64,000 bases of DNA. Origin: Breviolum minutum Mf 1.05b.01 (Eukaryota > Sar > Dinophyceae > Suessiales > Symbiodiniaceae). Shown here one piece after another: positions 29,113 to 41,865 of the stretch; position 1 is the first letter of the stretch; every line of letters begins with the position of its first letter. The notes beneath the pieces were generated by a model that ran no database searches, was not told the origin of the DNA, and worked only from the letters and a program-made list of their open reading frames with translations. The stretch lies in contig DF239166.1 of NCBI GenBank assembly GCA_000507305.1, positions 224,761 to 288,760 of the forward strand, given 5' to 3'. The position numbers and the translations under genes were made by a program.

Positions 29113-30127
29113 TTATTATTGCAGCAAGATGTCATCCAAAGCAACTCCGAGTCTTGATATTGCCAGTGCAACCTATCTTGCCCGAATCCTCCTTCCTCGG
29201 AGACACCATGTTTGTTCAAATGCAGCTGGAGCCAAGAGCGGTGACAGATGCATGCTGAACCCCAAAATGAGAAATGGAACAAGTAACATCTATAACATCT
29301 TTAAAATATGACAACAAAATTACAGCTTGTAATTGGCAATTAAGTATATAATAAGCAATTGAAACAACTCTGTTTCTGTTCTTCATCGAGTATTTCTTGC
29401 AATATGTTTCTCTGGTAGTTCTGAGGGTAAAGCCTTTTCTAAGCTGCACGATTAGTAGAACTTGGTAGCTCCTTACAGCAGCTCCCGATGGAAGTCTAAA
29501 CAAACGGAACCGCTCCTTATCTCCTCCACCAGAGACCGTTGTTAGTTGAGGAAGACGCAAGTCAAGTGCATCTTGAACTCAACACTTATAGGAATCTAAA
29601 GGGCCCACCCAATCCCACCACCAAATTAAGGGACAACGGTGACTTATAATCCGTGATCACAAGGTCGGCTATTTCTTTGGGGGGGGGGGGGTAGCGGTGA
29701 GCTGCCCGTAGATTGTCATGAAACGACAAATCGTCATCTTGAAGGTTTTCCGTGAAAGCATCAGCAAAAACAAATCATCCCTTTGTAGATTTTTTTTATC
29801 CGCAAAGATTCGCTAGTCACTTTGTTCAATATCAGTTTCAACATCAGGAAGGGGAAGTGATACTGTATTCCTGTATATTCTTTACATTAGTGCTTGATTC
29901 AATGTGTGATTTAAGATTTTCTCTCTAAAACCCTTAGTCAAAAATGGTTTCCCCTGTATCTATAGTGACGGGATCCTAATTTCATACCTGACGTAATGGG
30001 CAAATAACCGTCCTTTTTACAATCAATCACTAATATCATCCTCAAGAAAACAAAATAAAACTTGGTATGCATACCCTTGTCCTTCCTCATCTTCCTTTAC
30101 TCCAAAAAATGAAACTAAAATCATTTC

Positions 30128-30244
30128 CTAGTTGGTGGTGAACCACCGCATTTGAAACATATGTTCGTCAAATAAAGATAAATAAAGGATCATTTCCCTC
30201 GGGATCAGTTTGAAATACAACATATTTGAAGTTTCACATCCTAG
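30128..30244. mobile_element. MITE family A copy, longer and diverged
   Basis: It begins CTAGTTGGTGGTGAACC and ends with a degenerate TTGAAGTTTCACATCCTAG. The interior GGATCATTTCCCTCGGGAT matches family A. A family M copy with a nested insert begins immediately downstream. Confidence 0.7.
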
Positions 30245-30245
30245 T

Positions 30246-30468
30246 GAATGCTCCATGTAGGGAATATTTACCCAGCCATTTCCCCTTGTTCATGTGGCCA
30301 CTTTTTTCCCTATCCTTCCTGAAACTAACGTAAGATGTAGCACCTGAAAATGGATGCCACAAGTAAGATGATCCTTTCCTTTTGGGTCCCATGCCTATTT
30401 GCAGGTGCGAACTGCTGTTAGTTTCAGGGTAGGTATCTGTAGGTAACTAATAGAAACATGGAGCATCC
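30246..30468. mobile_element. Family M element carrying a nested family B MITE
   Basis: ATGCTCCATGTAGGGAATAT at 30249 and AACATGGAGCATCC at 30455-30468 are inverted outer ends. The family B element at 30312-30431 sits between them. Other family M copies lie at 49736 and 62564. Confidence 0.75.
30312..30431. mobile_element. TA-type MITE (family B), nested in family M
   Basis: CCTTCCTGAAACTAACG and CTGTTAGTTTCAGGGTAGG are inverted. The interior CCTTTCCTTTTGGG resembles other family B copies. Confidence 0.78.
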
Positions 30469-30702
30469 TAGTTTCATGAGTTTCATCCATCACAGCGCCC
30501 CCAACGGTTCCACCTCAACAAACCTTCGCTGAAGCGTTGCCAAAGGATGAGGATCTGAGGCACGGCACTGAGACATTGGAGGTTGGAAGGTGGGGTGGAA
30601 GATGCGAAGAAAAAACAGCTGGTGTTCCAAAATCACGTTGCAACAGAATTTCTTGTTGTTATTATTTTTTTTGGTGGGTCTGTTGTTATTATGTTTTCTT
30701 TT

Positions 30703-30762
30703 GGTGTTGTTGTTGTTGTTGTTGTTGTTCTTGTTCTTGTTTTTGTTCTTGTTGTTGTTTTC
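30703..30762. repeat. (GTT)n microsatellite, interrupted
   Basis: GTTGTT units with CTT and TTT interruptions. Confidence 0.9.
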
Positions 30763-31199
30763 AAGCACTACCCATGGCCGTTTCTAAATCGATTCAGATT
30801 CTGGTTGTCCAACAAATACCCCTCAACATGGTCAACTAGCCAAATGAATCCCTGGAAACTCCCCAGTGTTCCTTCAAACCCCTTGCATTCGATTATATTG
30901 ATTGGTTCATGGGAATCCCTATCATGGTTTCCAACTATCCCTATATAAGTTAAATATGTATATAAGTGTGGGTAACATGTCACAACATCGTCCCCTGTCA
31001 CCTGCTTGGAGACTGGTAACATATCACGAAACAAAAAATCCCCCAGGTTTCAATGCCGGACTCACTTCCGTGCGGAAAGCTCTCGCCTCCGGATTTTTTT
31101 CAATGTCGATTATGGCTGGTGAACCTCCTCTAACGTACAGTACCCCCAGAAGTACTGTCTTCTTATATTTGACCATTTGATTTCCTGAATAAGGCCTTA

Positions 31200-31258
31200 T
31201 AAGACCCTTATTTCTTGGGGGGGGGTAGGTTAAGGGTGGGGTAGGTTGACCAGCCATG
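31200..31258. repeat. Family H fragment (right half)
   Basis: GACCCTTATTTCTTGGGG and GGGGTAGGTTGACCAGCCAT match family H. A run of G tracts separates them. Confidence 0.72.
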
Positions 31259-31415
31259 AGTCAAGGCTGTCAGGGGACAAGGGCATTCTACACTGCTCGG
31301 AGGAAAACAAGGAAACAAAATATGTTTTTCGAGTTTTTCGACGTCTCCAATGAGCGCACCATTTAAAATATAGATTCAAATATATGGATGATAAAGTGGT
31401 TTGTGTGGTTTGTGT

Positions 31416-31520
31416 CACCCTCCCTGAAACTAACATAGCCCGTGAAAATGGACCTTCCCAGAAGGAAAGTAGTCTTCCATCCATCGATTTGCAGGTACTA
31501 TGTCAGTTTCAGGCATGGTG
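31416..31520. mobile_element. TA-type MITE (family B) copy
   Basis: CACCCTCCCTGAAACTAACA opens it, the interior GAAGGAAAGTAGTCTTCC is family-typical, and GTCAGTTTCAGGCATGGTG closes it with decay. Confidence 0.78.
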
Positions 31521-31781
31521 CAAACTTTTGCTCTTCACAAAAGTATATCGCTGATCAAATACAATCAAATACACATCTACTGATATAAAATAACATATAT
31601 ATATAAATACTGAATGCACATTATCAATTAACGAAAACTTAAGACTAGATATCAAATTTTGTACAACGTTGTATCTTTAGTAGCGCAACTACTGTATATG
31701 ACAATTTGCACGCCTACCAGTACATCTATGATTCGAGAATACTGTATCTATAAACCCAGAACCTGAAATATACGTTGTCGT

Positions 31782-31793
31782 TCTCGTTGTCGT

Positions 31794-31825
<32 letters not shown>

Positions 31826-31931
31826 TTGTTTTTGTTGTTGGTGTTGGTGTTGTTGTCGTCGTTGTTGTTGTTGCTGTCGTTGCTGTTGTTTTTGTTGTTC
31901 TTGTTGTTGTTGTTGTTGTTGTTGCTGCTTC
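31782..31931. repeat. (GTT/GTC/GCT)n triplet microsatellite
   Basis: 150 bp of GTT units with scattered GTC and GCT. It reads as poly-Gln or poly-Leu in different frames. Confidence 0.92.
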
Positions 31932-32162
31932 ATCCATTCTCTTCTCATAAAACAATCAGTACCATTATCACATTTGAGAAACATATCCATATTGTGGCCA
32001 TGTTTATGTGTTCTCTTCTTGTCATCCTTTTTGTTGGGCCCACTTTCGGGGAAACTGCCTGTTGTCGTCCAGGTCCGTGGTGTTGCTCCAGCAGCAAACG
32101 TGACAAACGTTGCCAACCTGCCATCGAAACGATAGCAGGAGATGTCCCAAATTGCAGGTTTG

Positions 32163-32252
32163 ATGCAATATATGTGGTATATACTGCCAATTGGGTGATT
32201 ATATATCACCTACCACCTACGGTATATCCACCTATTAAGGGAACCAGAAACA
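32163..32252. repeat. Family K fragment
   Basis: TACTGCCAATTGGGTGATTA, ATCACCTACCACCTACGGTA and CTATTAAGGGAACCA match the right half of the copy at 27583. Confidence 0.8.
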
Positions 32253-32309
32253 GCTATTGTTTGAATGCGCCGCACATTGCTGGTGAAAAAAGGAATCTAA
32301 GAAACAAGT

Positions 32310-32468
32310 GAGCCACAAAAAAACGAACCCTTATTTTCCATTGAATCCTGGTTGTTTCACAAGGATGTTGGGAATCCTGATAATGGTTTATTTTCAATCG
32401 CCATTCGGCTGTGTGGTATAATCCCCGGCCTATTTATACCCTAAACAACCGCGTTTGCTTCATTGCTC
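32310..32468. mobile_element. MITE family I copy
   Basis: GAGCCACAAAAAAACG opens it, CCATTGAATCCTGGTTG is shared with the copy at 18947, TATACCCTAAACAACCG lies inside, and TTCATTGCTC closes it. The 4-bp flanks (AAGT, AGGC) no longer agree. Confidence 0.83.
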
Positions 32469-32517
32469 AGGCGGCCTTGGAGAATAGAAGAAACCTCATA
32501 AAAATAATATGACCATA

Positions 32518-32659
32518 CTTCGAGGATCATCCCATTTAGTAATTGGTTATTTACCATGCTTAGTAAGTCCCCTAAATGGTGTTCTTCCCCTTCCAAATGG
32601 CCTAAACGGCTTATAAATAGGGCTTACTAAACACTTACTATCTGGAATGATCCTCCAAG
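32518..32659. mobile_element. TA-type MITE (family G) copy
   Basis: CTTCGAGGATCATCCCA and GGAATGATCCTCCAAG are inverted ends with TA on both sides. Most of the interior aligns with the copy at 4543. Confidence 0.9.
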
Positions 32660-33599
32660 TAGGTTCTGTGTCTAACTGTTCTTTTCAATTACATCTATCT
32701 GGGCTTAGATTTGCTTAAGGTGGTTGAAGTTGGACAAAAAAAACTTCCTCCCCAAATGGTGGGTTAATGATGGTATTTCCATCCCATCCCCAGGTCATAG
32801 GATTGGTTCGATATGATTAATCCCTTTCTTAGGACATACAAACGGATCCTTCGGGTCAGCAGGATCAACTAGTCCCTGTGGACTCTTTTCCCAGATCTAA
32901 CCCCCGCTCCAACCTTGACCAATGAGCCGAGGTCCACTACGACGCACCTGTGACGTGTGAGACAGTGTGAGACCAAAAATAGACTGAAGGTGCTACCCCA
33001 TTGCTTCCATATTCTTCCTTAATGTAAGGTTGGACATTTAAACATGACTTATTATATAATACTGATATATATACTTCAACATGATGATCATGTTGGAGGG
33101 TGAAATGTTGAACTCACTCATCGTCCAAATTTCATCTAAAATCTTGTTCCATTCTGCGGAGGATTCAAGACCAGTAATGGGCAGGGCACTATGATTCACC
33201 CCAATTCAGTGCTGGTCAAGACATCATGCTACCCAAAACACGAGAACGACGTGGCCTGTGCGAACTTTCCCGAACTTGTTTCAAACAAATATTGAAGGTG
33301 TGCTAACTTGACTGAGCATTTTACTACAATTTCCCAGACCAGAACTTGTATTCAGGTAAACGTTTTCCTACTAAAACTTTCTGCAAACATTCCGGTCCAT
33401 CCTTTTTGAGTCGCCATTTTGGCAAATACTTTGGAAGCCCCAAATCCATCCAAATCCACAAATACAATGGTTGATGTTAGCAATAAAAACCAAAAACTAG
33501 TAAGACACCTAAATTCAACAAGAACTTTCCCGTTTGGGAAGGTGGGAAAGCTTGAAAGAAAGGGTAGCAACTTGAACCTGTTATACCTGGATCTTTAGC

Positions 33600-33745
33600 T
33601 AGTCGACCTTCCCGTCCTCCTAACGTACCCCACCCACCAAGAAATAAGGGTTTAAGAGCCGGTCTTATTAAGGGAAACCAATGGATAATGAACCCTTAAT
33701 AAGGCCTTAGTTCGGGCGTTAGTGGGGGTAGGTTGACCAGCCATG
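33600..33745. mobile_element. Inverted-repeat element, family H
   Basis: GTCGACCTTCCCGTCCTCCT and GGGGGTAGGTTGACCAGCC are inverted ends. AAATAAGGGTTTAAGAGCCG and CCCTTAATAAGGCCTTA form internal arms. Confidence 0.82.
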
Positions 33746-34566
33746 ATTATACAACCAATTCCCTATTGCACTTGGAAAAATGCGGAAGGCATCGGCTGAC
33801 TATCTAGGCAAACTCAAGTATTTCCTCCCCCACAAGAAAAAGGACGTCCCTTTCAGGAGGATTCCCCAATCACAGACTACAATCATCCCTCATGTAAAAT
33901 GATATTCATCCGCAACACAGACAAACATGTTCGACCTCGCATGAGCTATTTCAGAAGCGATGTCATACTCCTTACTACCATAGGGAGTAATAGGAATTGA
34001 TGTTGTCCCTGAAAAAAATCCTTCTAAAAAAGACACAAGCTCACAAGATGGTTCCCCACCAGTTCTAAGTGGAGATGTACAGTAACCCCTATAAGTAGGT
34101 TTATTACCACTGTTTTCAAATTCATAAGGCTTTTTAAAAAGGTTTCTTTAAGAGCCACTTACAAACTGGTATAGGGGTCCATCTAGAGCCATCTTTCGCC
34201 CCTTTTTTGTTATGCTCGTATGGTTTCAAACAATCTTCAAACAGTTTGTTTTGTTTCAGGGTTGTAGTTTTGACCCTGAATCAAAGCCACACCCTGGACA
34301 CCAATTTATTTAGATCCTTATGGTACCATCTATGGCGGCTTGTTTCCGAAAATGTACACGGGGACAAATCTGCAACCGTGATAACCTGGTGTTTCCATTT
34401 TTGACATGATTTTGGAACCTCAGCTTCATGTAGCTGTCGGTAACGCGCTGGTAACGAGGGTCCACCTGAAGATTAGCTGGAACAGGAGATTCCTTTTTGG
34501 AAAGCATCATTTTTCAGCTTCCATGTGTGCTGGGGTCCAAACTTCCCTTATTTCCATGCAATTAAA

Positions 34567-34625
34567 AGGGGATGGTCATCAACCCAATACTAGGATCACC
34601 TATTAAAAGTGGGATGACCATCCTC
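34567..34625. repeat. Short inverted repeat
   Basis: GGGGATGGTCATC and GGGATGACCATCC are arms about 35 bp apart. Confidence 0.6.
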
Positions 34626-34805
34626 AATATAATCTCAATATAGGGAGTTTAGACCCTGGCACATACTAAACTTGGGGATCACTTGAGGGGTGTAAGGAAA
34701 TTTCATAGTGCGGTTTTGTGGTTGAGCAAACATGTTCAAAGATTTGGTAAAAGGTTTTGAAGGGATATGTACAGGGGATATATGAATGATACAAATCACG
34801 GCCAT

Positions 34806-34866
34806 GTTAAACTCTTATTTCGGGGGCGCGGGTACGTTAGGGGGTGTAGGTTGACCAGCCATGATT
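34806..34866. repeat. Family H fragment (right half)
   Basis: CTCTTATTTCGGGGGC then TACGTTAGGGGGTGTAGG and TTGACCAGCCATGA match the right half of the copy at 33600. Confidence 0.75.
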
Positions 34867-36575
34867 TCTATCTATCTGAAAATCATTGCAGTTGAAATGA
34901 GCAACTAACTACCTCAACCAAATTCTGAGGATATGATCAAAATATCTTATGATACTGTTATACCAAAAGAATCTGGAACTTGCAATATGGATGTTCCAAA
35001 ACAGCAATGGAAATGCGCGGCAAATGAAACACCAAATAAATATAATATACATAAATTCACATAAATATGTAAATATGTATGTGAATCTAAATGTAAATAC
35101 AGACATAGAAAGATGAATATATGCATACATAAAGATAAATTCTCATACAGATACACATATATGAACAAATCACTGAACATACAGCAGCACGTCTGTACAT
35201 AAACACTGGGACAGGGGCACAAATTAGGGGGCAATCCATACTTGCATATAGAACTGATTGCTGCAATCCTGATCTTCTAGCCCAAACCCTTTGAGACGTA
35301 CCCTGAGATGAAAAAAGGGAAAACCGTTCCCTGCCCCCCCCCCCCAAAAAAAATGTTCAATTTCAATTCGGTGAGTGAATACCTTTGGACATTTCTGATG
35401 GCAATTGAACATGCTGAAGAAAAACAACTCCAACATAGAGGACAACTAGATTGCACATATCCATTCACAAGTCTCCACTATAAACATCAAATTGTTTCAT
35501 TTAACTACTCGGCCTGGTACATCACAGCTTGATTCCCTCCCATAAAACCTCTGCTCTTCTGTCAGATGATCAAACCGGATTCCAATTCCCACTCAGTGAG
35601 ATTTGGAGCTAAACCAAAAACAATGGCGAATAACCTACTACGAACATGTCATTACATTGAGAATCTTCCAAATATTCCCTGAAAAAGAGGTGAGAATTCA
35701 AAAACATATTGTTAAAAACATGTGTGAAACATGAAGAGCATTTGTCTTTCCTTCCTTCCATGTTTTCTTCTTTGGATATGACAGGAACCCAACTTCTCCA
35801 ACTGTTAGCAGCACCCCCTTGGGAATGTGAGTCCCGGCCTTGAGTTGTCATTCTCACCTCTTTCGTGGCGTTTGAAACGAACAAACATTGTTGCAACCAC
35901 TTGTGGAACAACGTGGTTGAAGTTCTCAAGTGTAGTTGGAAACTTTTTGTTTGGGGGGTGGTTGAAGGTTGATCTGTTCAAAACACAAAATTGTGAGCTT
36001 CTTTTTGCCTGAACATAAGAAATCATCGCCTCCAAAAATATCCTCAACCTTTCCAAACACAATTAAGTTGAAATTTGGTGTTGAGATTTGGGGAGGGTCG
36101 GTCTACACTCACGAATAAAATGTTGGAAGATTCAGATGGACACCTCAATGGAAAGGGGCCACAAGTCCACCAGTTTTCCGCATATATCAGTAAATTTGGT
36201 GTGTTGTTTGCCCATCTATTGCTGGCTGTTTGAATTTTGCTAACTCGTTTCATCTACTTACCATAGCATCATGTCATGCTATATTTCCCTCTAAACACTT
36301 GCATGTCCCTTTGAACTACGTCAAAACAGAGGATCCATACCCTCCATGGAACCATTAATATTTTGGGAAGGTCACTTTCAGAGGCGAGCTGTCCGTTTTG
36401 GGGATCCTTGATGGAGAAAAAACAAACCCGGCGAGGAAACCGAAATCTTGAAAACTCGAGGAAATCCAAGCAGAACTCGCCGGCCTGAAAATCGCCGTTT
36501 GGATACAAAACACCAAAAAAAAAACAACGCTGAACTGGTGCAACTCACACCGCCGGAATTCTGAACCAACCATCT

Positions 36576-36679
36576 CTAGTTGGTGGTTTCAACCCATCTG
36601 CAAAATATTACTGTAGTCAAATTGGAAATCTTCCCCAGAATAGGGATGAAAATCAAAAATATTTGAAACCACCAACTAG
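36576..36679. mobile_element. MITE family A copy
   Basis: 104 bp with ends CTAGTTGGTGGTTTCAACC and TTTGAAACCACCAACTAG. The ends are near-perfect inverted repeats. Flanks are ATCT and ATAT. Confidence 0.9.
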
Positions 36680-37905
36680 ATATCAAATTTAGGACTAGAT
36701 TCGCTGGCATACAATTTACCATGAAAAAACTGGCACAACAACTCCCCTCAAAATGGCCCTATCAATTTGTAAGGGTCCACCTTGTAGGGAGTTCTAAGTA
36801 ACACACCAACAAAAGCAACGGGGAGGAACACTCGGATTCGAAGATTTTGTTGTGTTTTGTTGATTGTGTTTTTTTTTCGCACCCGCACCTCCGCACTGGA
36901 TCATGGCAACATATTTTTTTGTCAAGTCAATGTTGGATAGAAATCAATGGGAGCATACATTTGGTGATATCCAATTATTTTTGGGTGATATCAATTGGTG
37001 ATATTGGTGCAATGGTTGAAAAATGAACCGATGATACACCCCCGAAATCTAACATGGAAGCTGGGAATGATAGTTTTCAGAACAAATGCCTTTTCCATTG
37101 ACTGATCTTCAGATTCCATGTTGAATGACAGGGGGGTATATCTTCATCTTGAAGAAACAACATGTAATGTAATCGCAAAAACGGATGGTACAAAAAAAAA
37201 CGCAACTCTTGATTGAAAACAAAAATCATCCAGCTGCAGATTGTCAAGTACGATTTGGGAAATTCTAGTTGAATCAAAGTGATGTTGTCAAAAAGTATGT
37301 GCATTTACGTCGTTGCTTCAAACATGATTGTAAAAAACGCAAGTACTTCAAACAATGAACTGTTATGTTCAATTAAGGGTTGCCTCATGGCCATGGTCAT
37401 CGTCAAACCCTTGCATGAATTGATTTCCCCCCTGAAAGCCCAGAAGGTCAGAACGGCGGCAATCTCAGCACATCAAAGAACTCTGAAAAGATCTGAGTAG
37501 ACAAAGGTTGTCAAAAGTTTCTCTTGGAGCATATTGTATAAGATAACCAAATCCCGCAAAAGTCCGTTTTTTCATCAAGCTACTTCATTTTTTCAACTAC
37601 TGTATGTATAAAAGTGTTTTCAAAAATATATTCGTCATATTGCCATAACCACACGCAAAACTGGATACACCCTGATTCCCAAACAAAAGACTGCTAACCC
37701 CATATGTTCCGCTCAGCTTCTGCAAATATTCATTGAAAGAGTTTCTTGATTGCGTGGATATGCCATGACGAGCAGCTAATGCTGTGATGAGTTCCGTTTT
37801 TGCATCTGCAGCTTGCACCATTTTCAGTGCTAGGTTCAACGAATTCCGTGATAAGAACTCTGGGAAGGCTCAAAGGGAAACTCATGGCAGAAATTTGTGG
37901 ATCTA

Positions 37906-38043
37906 CTTCGAGGATCATCCCATGAAATGTATGTGGTTAATAACGATGATCGTAAGTAAGTTCAACTAACCAAATGGCCATGAACATGGCTTATAAATTG
38001 GGGGTGACCCTAACCACGTATCCTAGTCCTGGGATCATCCTCC
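37906..38043. mobile_element. MITE family G copy, right end eroded
   Basis: CTTCGAGGATCATCCCATG and TGGGATCATCCTCC are the inverted ends. The interior CTAACCAAATGGCC and GGCTTATAAATTGGGG match the family. Confidence 0.82.
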
Positions 38044-39049
38044 ATTCTTCATTACGACCTTTTGGGGGTCAAATGACCTCAGTCCCTAAGCACTTCCAAT
38101 GGAATTTTACATGCGAAGTTTTACTTGTGAGGAATGATTCCGGCGATTTCCGCTCCTGAGAAGAGGCCACAACCCAATATATATTTTAAGTATTCATAGA
38201 TTCATAAATATGATATGGGTAGCATATATTGTCTATTTTCCAGGGGATGGATACATATCCCACCAAACGGGAAAAGGAAAATCATCTTCAAAATGCCATT
38301 TTTGGAAGATATGTTAGTTTCCTGGAGGGTATTTTCCGAGCTGTGGCCCCCCGTACTTCTGAAACTTTACAATTACAAGCCCCGAAATGGTGCCAGAAAT
38401 GGTGCCACACAGGCACCTCTCATCATTGCACCTCTCATCACACAGGCAAGAAGTTTACATATGGAGTTGGAGGAGGCACGAAGCCAAGCATTGTTCCTTA
38501 TCAAAAAATACTGGGATGACCTTCCAAGTAGGCGGGATTAGTGTGTACAAATTTAGGGTTCAAAAAAAATACCACATTGGCATCATTGGCATTGAGTGAT
38601 GTGGACAGGATTGAATTGCTTGGGGTGAGGTCAGCCGTTTTCCAAATCATTTCCCAAACCACAATGTAGCGATGTTTATGTGAATGAAAAAGTAAGCACC
38701 TACTACAGGGGTTACTATGTTACCATCCCAAACAAGGCACTATGAGGGGTGAATCCCTCAATATCTCCATATATCTGCATTGTTTGCTCCCCCCAAAATA
38801 GGTGATTTAATGATGCCTTCACTACCTACCATGTCTCTTGCAACCAGAAATCTTTCCTCACCAGCAGTATGTTGGTGCAGCAACAAATTTCCTTAATCCG
38901 ATTTCATTGGCATACAAACACCTTCCCCACAGGCTATGTCCATTTTTTCGAAAGCAAAAAACAATATGTTTAAAGAAATCGAAATTTCACCCACCTCAAG
39001 ATTCAAGTTAAAATCAAGTAAGGCAAAGACTCCCCACATAAATTATACA

Positions 39050-39147
39050 CTAGTTGGTGGTTTCAACCCACCTGAAAAATATTAGTCAAGATAGGAATCT
39101 TCCCTAAGTAGGGATGAAAATAAAAAATATTTGAAACCACCACCTAG
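39050..39147. mobile_element. MITE family A copy, 4-bp duplication TACA
   Basis: 98 bp with ends CTAGTTGGTGGTTTCAACC and TTTGAAACCACCACCTAG, flanked by TACA at 39046-39049 and 39148-39151. It is the best reference for the interrupted copy, with the same length and a nearly identical interior. Confidence 0.92.
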
Positions 39148-39837
39148 TACATGATTGACCCACCTTTGGCTGACCGCGGTCATGTCGAGGTCTTTACCTT
39201 CCACCGACTCCCCAACCAGGTCCATGCGCCTCGACGAGGATTTCTTAGTCATCCTGATGAGAAAAAAACAGTCACTGGGACCATGGGATCCAACAGAAAG
39301 ATCCATCTGTAGTGGGACCACTACAAGTGCCTAAGGTATGAATCAAGTGAAGATTTTCAGGAGATTTTGCAGTGGGTCAATCGTGTGTAATTTGAAACTA
39401 GAAAACATGACTTATCATTCATGAACGTTCTCTTTTCCCAATGCTCTTGGCCCGTAATGAATTTGAAACTGTTTCAATTGGCAAACAAAAAAAACAAATA
39501 TATACAATCGAACAAAATGGATCAACCCCTAATCACACCATGCCACCTCCTTTTCCAAAAAAAACATCGTTTGAATATAGCAACTGAAAAAAACATACTG
39601 ACTATAATCAAACAGCACACCAAACCGGCCAGTGAATTGCTCACAAACCTCTCAGGCAGAGTTTCTGGCATTCGTCTGACATCACTCGCAACTCGGGTTC
39701 AGTAGGGTTTACCCAGATCCAGTTTTCCCCCTGCACCTCAGAATCACTGTCGGCGGGTCTGGGAGATCTCGGGGCAGCCTGTAAGAGGTTTCACATCCCT
39801 AAAAGGAGCTACCCGAAAACAAAAGCGGCCAAACATA

Positions 39838-39946
39838 CTGTTGATGGACAAAATCCTGCACCAGTTGATAGGTATATAGTTTATAATCCCATTATTTACG
39901 AGGTTTTTATACATCCCAGGTGGTGCAGGATTTCTTCCATCAACAG
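39838..39946. mobile_element. Inverted-repeat element, family E
   Basis: CTGTTGATGGACAAAATCCT and AGGATTTCTTCCATCAACAG pair almost perfectly and TA flanks both ends. Confidence 0.88.
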
Positions 39947-40344
39947 TACCTCTTTGAATGGCCTTATTAATGGGTAGCTGGGGCTACAATCCGTAGTTTA
40001 AATGAATTTTTTTACCTATACTTCTAACTGACAGGGGCCCACCTTGTAGGAATTTCCGGAATCCGTCCCAATGGCACAATTCCGGTGATTATTGAAGGAC
40101 AATGGTGGTTGAAGATCTCTTAATAAGGCCATTGCCCAAACCTCCGAATATTTGAGTCGAACCATTTTGAATATGATTACAGTACCCTCTCTTTCCAAAT
40201 CCCGGAGGGAGAAGAGAAACACAAAACCTGGGACCCAACATCCACCAAACAACACATTTCATGTCATAATCAAATGGGAAACAACTTGAATGACTCACCG
40301 TTTGAACCGAATAGAACGGATGACTATATTTCTACCAACTTTTT

Positions 40345-40384
40345 TGACATATATATATATATAATATATAATATATATATAACA
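40345..40384. repeat. (TA)n tract
   Basis: CATATATATATATATAATAT and similar alternating T/A. Confidence 0.85.
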
Positions 40385-40564
40385 TGGATCCGTTGACCAA
40401 TGATCCCACTGATTGATACTGATTGTATGTGTTGAATCACCTGGATATCATCATTATCATGGGAATGTAAAAGTGCCCAAGTAAGGCGATATGAAAGGAC
40501 AATGGTGGTCAATAATTTCGTTTCTTCAGCCGTGTTTGTTTGACATATATGGGTCCTACGGCTA

Positions 40565-40666
40565 CCCTCCCTGAAACTAAAACAGCACCTGAAAATAGGC
40601 CATCCCAAAAAAGAAACTACTATTCCAACCATCCATTTTCAGAGGCGTTTGCTGTTCGTTTCAGGG
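40565..40666. mobile_element. TA-type MITE (family B) copy
   Basis: CCCTCCCTGAAACTAA and GTTTCAGGG are inverted ends, and TA flanks both sides. Confidence 0.85.
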
Positions 40667-41104
40667 TAATCATCCCACCTTTTGAGGTGCCAAAATACTT
40701 ACGTGCTTCATGAACATAGCAACTCCAACCGAAACCAAAGGAACAATCTAGCACCAAATGGTACCTTGGTCACCTTGGTGAACCGTAACAAGATAGATCA
40801 GCTTCAAGCCCCCCTGTTAGTATGACGTTTCAAACCTCCCTATTTTCAAAAAAAAGGGGACACTGACACTCACCTCAAACAGTGTTCAAAAAGGAAGCGA
40901 TTATATGGCACTTGGGATTCTCTTCCCCCGGAATGCTGAAGGTCAAGTGTTTGCAATCAGAGCCTTTGCCGGCATCTTCATTTCTTTGATCTCTCTCGGC
41001 GGCGGTGTTGATTTTGTTGCCTCTGAAAAAGGCGTTGTGAGGCATGTTGAGTGGACACATGTTGGCACATGCTATTTTTGTCGTTCGACCCCCAAAATAT
41101 TGTG

Positions 41105-41201
41105 TAGCTCATTTGTTTCAACCCCGTGGAAAGATGTCAGTCAAGTGGGATCATGTCGCCATGCAGGGAAGAGGTTCTTATAAATTGAAAGCACCGCCTA
41201 G
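41105..41201. mobile_element. Degenerate MITE family A copy
   Basis: The interior (GTCAAGTGGGATCATGTCGCC) and right end (TTGAAAGCACCGCCTAG) resemble family A with many substitutions. Confidence 0.6.
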
Positions 41202-41768
41202 TTGAGCACTGAACAATGCAAACCCATTGGCACTACCATGTTTGTTAGGGAAAGGGGTTGACTGCCCGTCTTCCATTCACCGTCCATATCGAAACTCGAT
41301 CTGGTCATATGTTTTCGAAGGTGACGCTGCGCATTTTGGGATACCCCATGCTCAAAAGATTGATCAAAATAGATGTGAAACAAATGGGTAAAAACTAATT
41401 TTGTATCATAGTGTTCCTAAAAGACATACTGCACTGGTTGAAATGAAACCCTGTTCATGAGATTCTCCATGTCAACGTGTGCTTCCAGGGGTTTGAACCA
41501 ACATGAATCACAGTACCAAAGCGCTTCCCCAAAAAAAACATTGGCAAAGCCTCCGCTGACATTAAGCCTCAAAAGAAAACATGGGTCAATTACTGACTGC
41601 TGGTCCAAAGCCTGGGTCACGGACCTGGGGAAAGGTATTTAAAAAAAAGGTACCCATATTACGATCCATGCAAGGTTTTGAAAAACGAGATTTCGTCTTA
41701 ATCGTTTGCAAAGTTTCACGTCTTGAGTCTTGGGGACGACTTAGCACCAGAAATGGTACAAAGTTAGC

Positions 41769-41865
41769 TAGTTGGTGGTTTCAAACCATCTGAAAAATAA
41801 TAGTCAAATTGGATCATTTCCCCAAGTAGGGGTGAAAATAAACAATATTTGAAACCACCACCTAG
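41769..41865. mobile_element. MITE family A copy, 4-bp duplication TTAG
   Basis: 97 bp with family ends, flanked by TTAG at 41765-41768 and 41866-41869. Confidence 0.92.

Larger units (their letters stand above)
26118..40344. other. Gene-free MITE mosaic
   Basis: Families A, B, E, F, G, H, I, K and M are all represented. The interval 34870-36575 and the stretch 38050-39040 hold nothing I can name. Confidence 0.45.
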
